Part shown: positions 63,374 through 64,000 of the stretch, one piece after another
Numbering within the stretch: the first letter of the stretch is position 1
Layout: each line of letters starts with the position of its first letter
Assembly (NCBI GenBank): GCA_004535785.1
Contig: SPIB01000001.1
Coordinates: 1,073,637 to 1,137,636, forward strand
DNA: 64,000 nt
From: Gammaproteobacteria bacterium LSUCC0112
GTDB lineage: Bacteria; Pseudomonadota; Gammaproteobacteria; Pseudomonadales; Pseudohongiellaceae
Direction: 5' to 3'
Program-made: the position numbers and the translations under genes
The notes under the pieces: generated by a model
What the model was told of the DNA's origin: nothing
Database searches by the model: none
The model's input: only the letters and a program-made list of their open reading frames with translations

Positions 63374-63973
63374 TCAGTCCTCCGCCGGTGTGCTTGAGGT
63401 CAGTCGGCTAAAACCCACCACTGTAATCTCACCGATGTATTGGTTGCGATTTCTGCGCAGATCAAAGCGGCTGATGCCCAGAAATGGCTGAGAGTGTTTC
63501 AGTCCATTCAGAAAACGCAGCAAGCTGTTTTGATCACCCAACGCAAATGACATGGTCTGTTCGACCATCAGCCAGTCGTTCGATAAACTGGATTCTGCCA
63601 GACTGACGGACGTAATTGTCACCCCGTTCTCTGCACCTAATTCGCGAGCCTGGCGTTGGATAGCTGCCGCCAGCAACGCTGCAGAACCAACCGGAAACAA
63701 ACTGGCTTCAACGTCTGACAAGCGTTGTTCGACATGAGTCCTGCGCTGCGCCCAGTCTTCCGCACTGACAATCAAACGCTGTTCCCGCTCGATATCGGCC
63801 CGCAGGTTTTCAAGCTGCACATTCCGCGACCGATAGGTGTCCAACAGGGCAGGCACCCCGTTGGTCAGCAGAAAAATCACGGCTACAAAACCTGCCAATC
63901 CCAATATGCGCTTTTCCCTTGATAAAAGGGGGCGGCGCAACGAAAGTGCTGGCAATTTACGAAACAAAGGCAT
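63374..63973 (-). CDS. gspM: Type II secretion protein GspM-like (PilO-type fold)
   Basis: About 199 residues. A basic cytoplasmic tail and one membrane helix (ILGLAGFVAVIFLLTNGVPALL) are followed by a coiled coil (about 55-95) and a ferredoxin-like periplasmic domain. This is the architecture of GspM/PilO and low in sequence signatures, so the name rests on context just before gspE. ATG 63973 has GGAG upstream and overlaps the stop of a preceding frame as TGATG. Confidence 0.75.
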   Translation of the reverse strand: MPLFRKLPALSLRRPLLSREKRILGLAGFVAVIFLLTNGVPALLDTYRSRNVQLENLRADIEREQRLIVSAEDWAQRRTHVEQRLSDVEASLFPVGSAALLAAAIQRQARELGAENGVTITSVSLAESSLSNDWLMVEQTMSFALGDQNSLLRFLNGLKHSQPFLGISRFDLRRNRNQYIGEITVVGFSRLTSSTPAED

Positions 63974-64000
63974 CAGCGAGGCTCCGGGAAATGCCATTCG
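63972..64000 (-). CDS. C-terminal end of an upstream gene, possibly gspL
   Basis: The last eight codons of a leftward frame (EWHFPEPR then TGA) enter from the right edge, and their stop overlaps the gspM start. The position suggests gspL, but eight residues cannot identify it. Confidence 0.35.

Overview
The window looks like chromosomal DNA of a heterotrophic gammaproteobacterium. The block ilvA-rpiA / D-2-hydroxyglutarate dehydrogenase-serA / fba-pgk-epd-tkt / ArsR-methyltransferase-metK-ahcY-metF-rsmE resembles the arrangement I recall from Pseudomonas and its relatives. The paired cytochrome c5 genes, UbiK, ComM, Rep and a sigma-54/NtrC-type glnK-amtB promoter fit the same class. I cannot assign a genus. 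I saw no tRNA, rRNA, IS element, integrase or CRISPR array.

Layout. 1-16.7 kb is central metabolism: the tail of ppnP, ilvA, rpiA, a cold-shock protein, the serine pair (FAD oxidase and serA, divergent), the fba/pgk/epd/tkt operon, and an S-adenosyl-methionine cycle island (sahR-like regulator, metK, ahcY, metF) with a long palindrome at the tkt/regulator divergent promoter. 16.8-25.6 kb is housekeeping: amtB-glnK, ubiK, comM, a GGDEF/EAL protein, rep and two c5 cytochromes.

25.7-47.5 kb is the most unusual part: a surface-layer island. It holds a 1555-residue RsaA-like RTX/S-layer protein with a roughly 376-residue alanine-rich insert. It also holds a complete type I secretion system (ABC transporter, membrane-fusion protein, TolC-like channel), a SapC-family protein, a methyltransferase with a regulatory domain, and a FecR / CHASE2-cyclase / TPR-beta-barrel operon. 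A CRP/FNR-type regulator and a secreted matrixin protease with a partner complete it. Two exact copies of the CRP-type palindrome TGTGA-N6-TCACA lie upstream of the S-layer gene and of the secretion operon. A one-mismatch copy lies between fecR and the regulator gene. This suggests a locally wired regulon for making and exporting the surface layer. The cyclase and the regulator both lack residues normally needed for classical cAMP chemistry, so the signal may not be ordinary cAMP-CRP.

47.6-55.5 kb is surface polysaccharide: dTDP-rhamnose genes rfbD-C-A (no rfbB here), an epimerase, a GT2 glycosyltransferase, a PIG-L deacetylase and a Wzm/Wzt-type ABC exporter. In Caulobacter the RsaA S-layer is anchored to an exported O-polysaccharide, so this neighbourhood may be functionally linked. 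55.5-64.0 kb is a type II secretion operon read leftwards (gspM-E-F-D-G-H-I-J-K). Its secretin appears to be a lipoprotein, and it runs off the right edge of the window.
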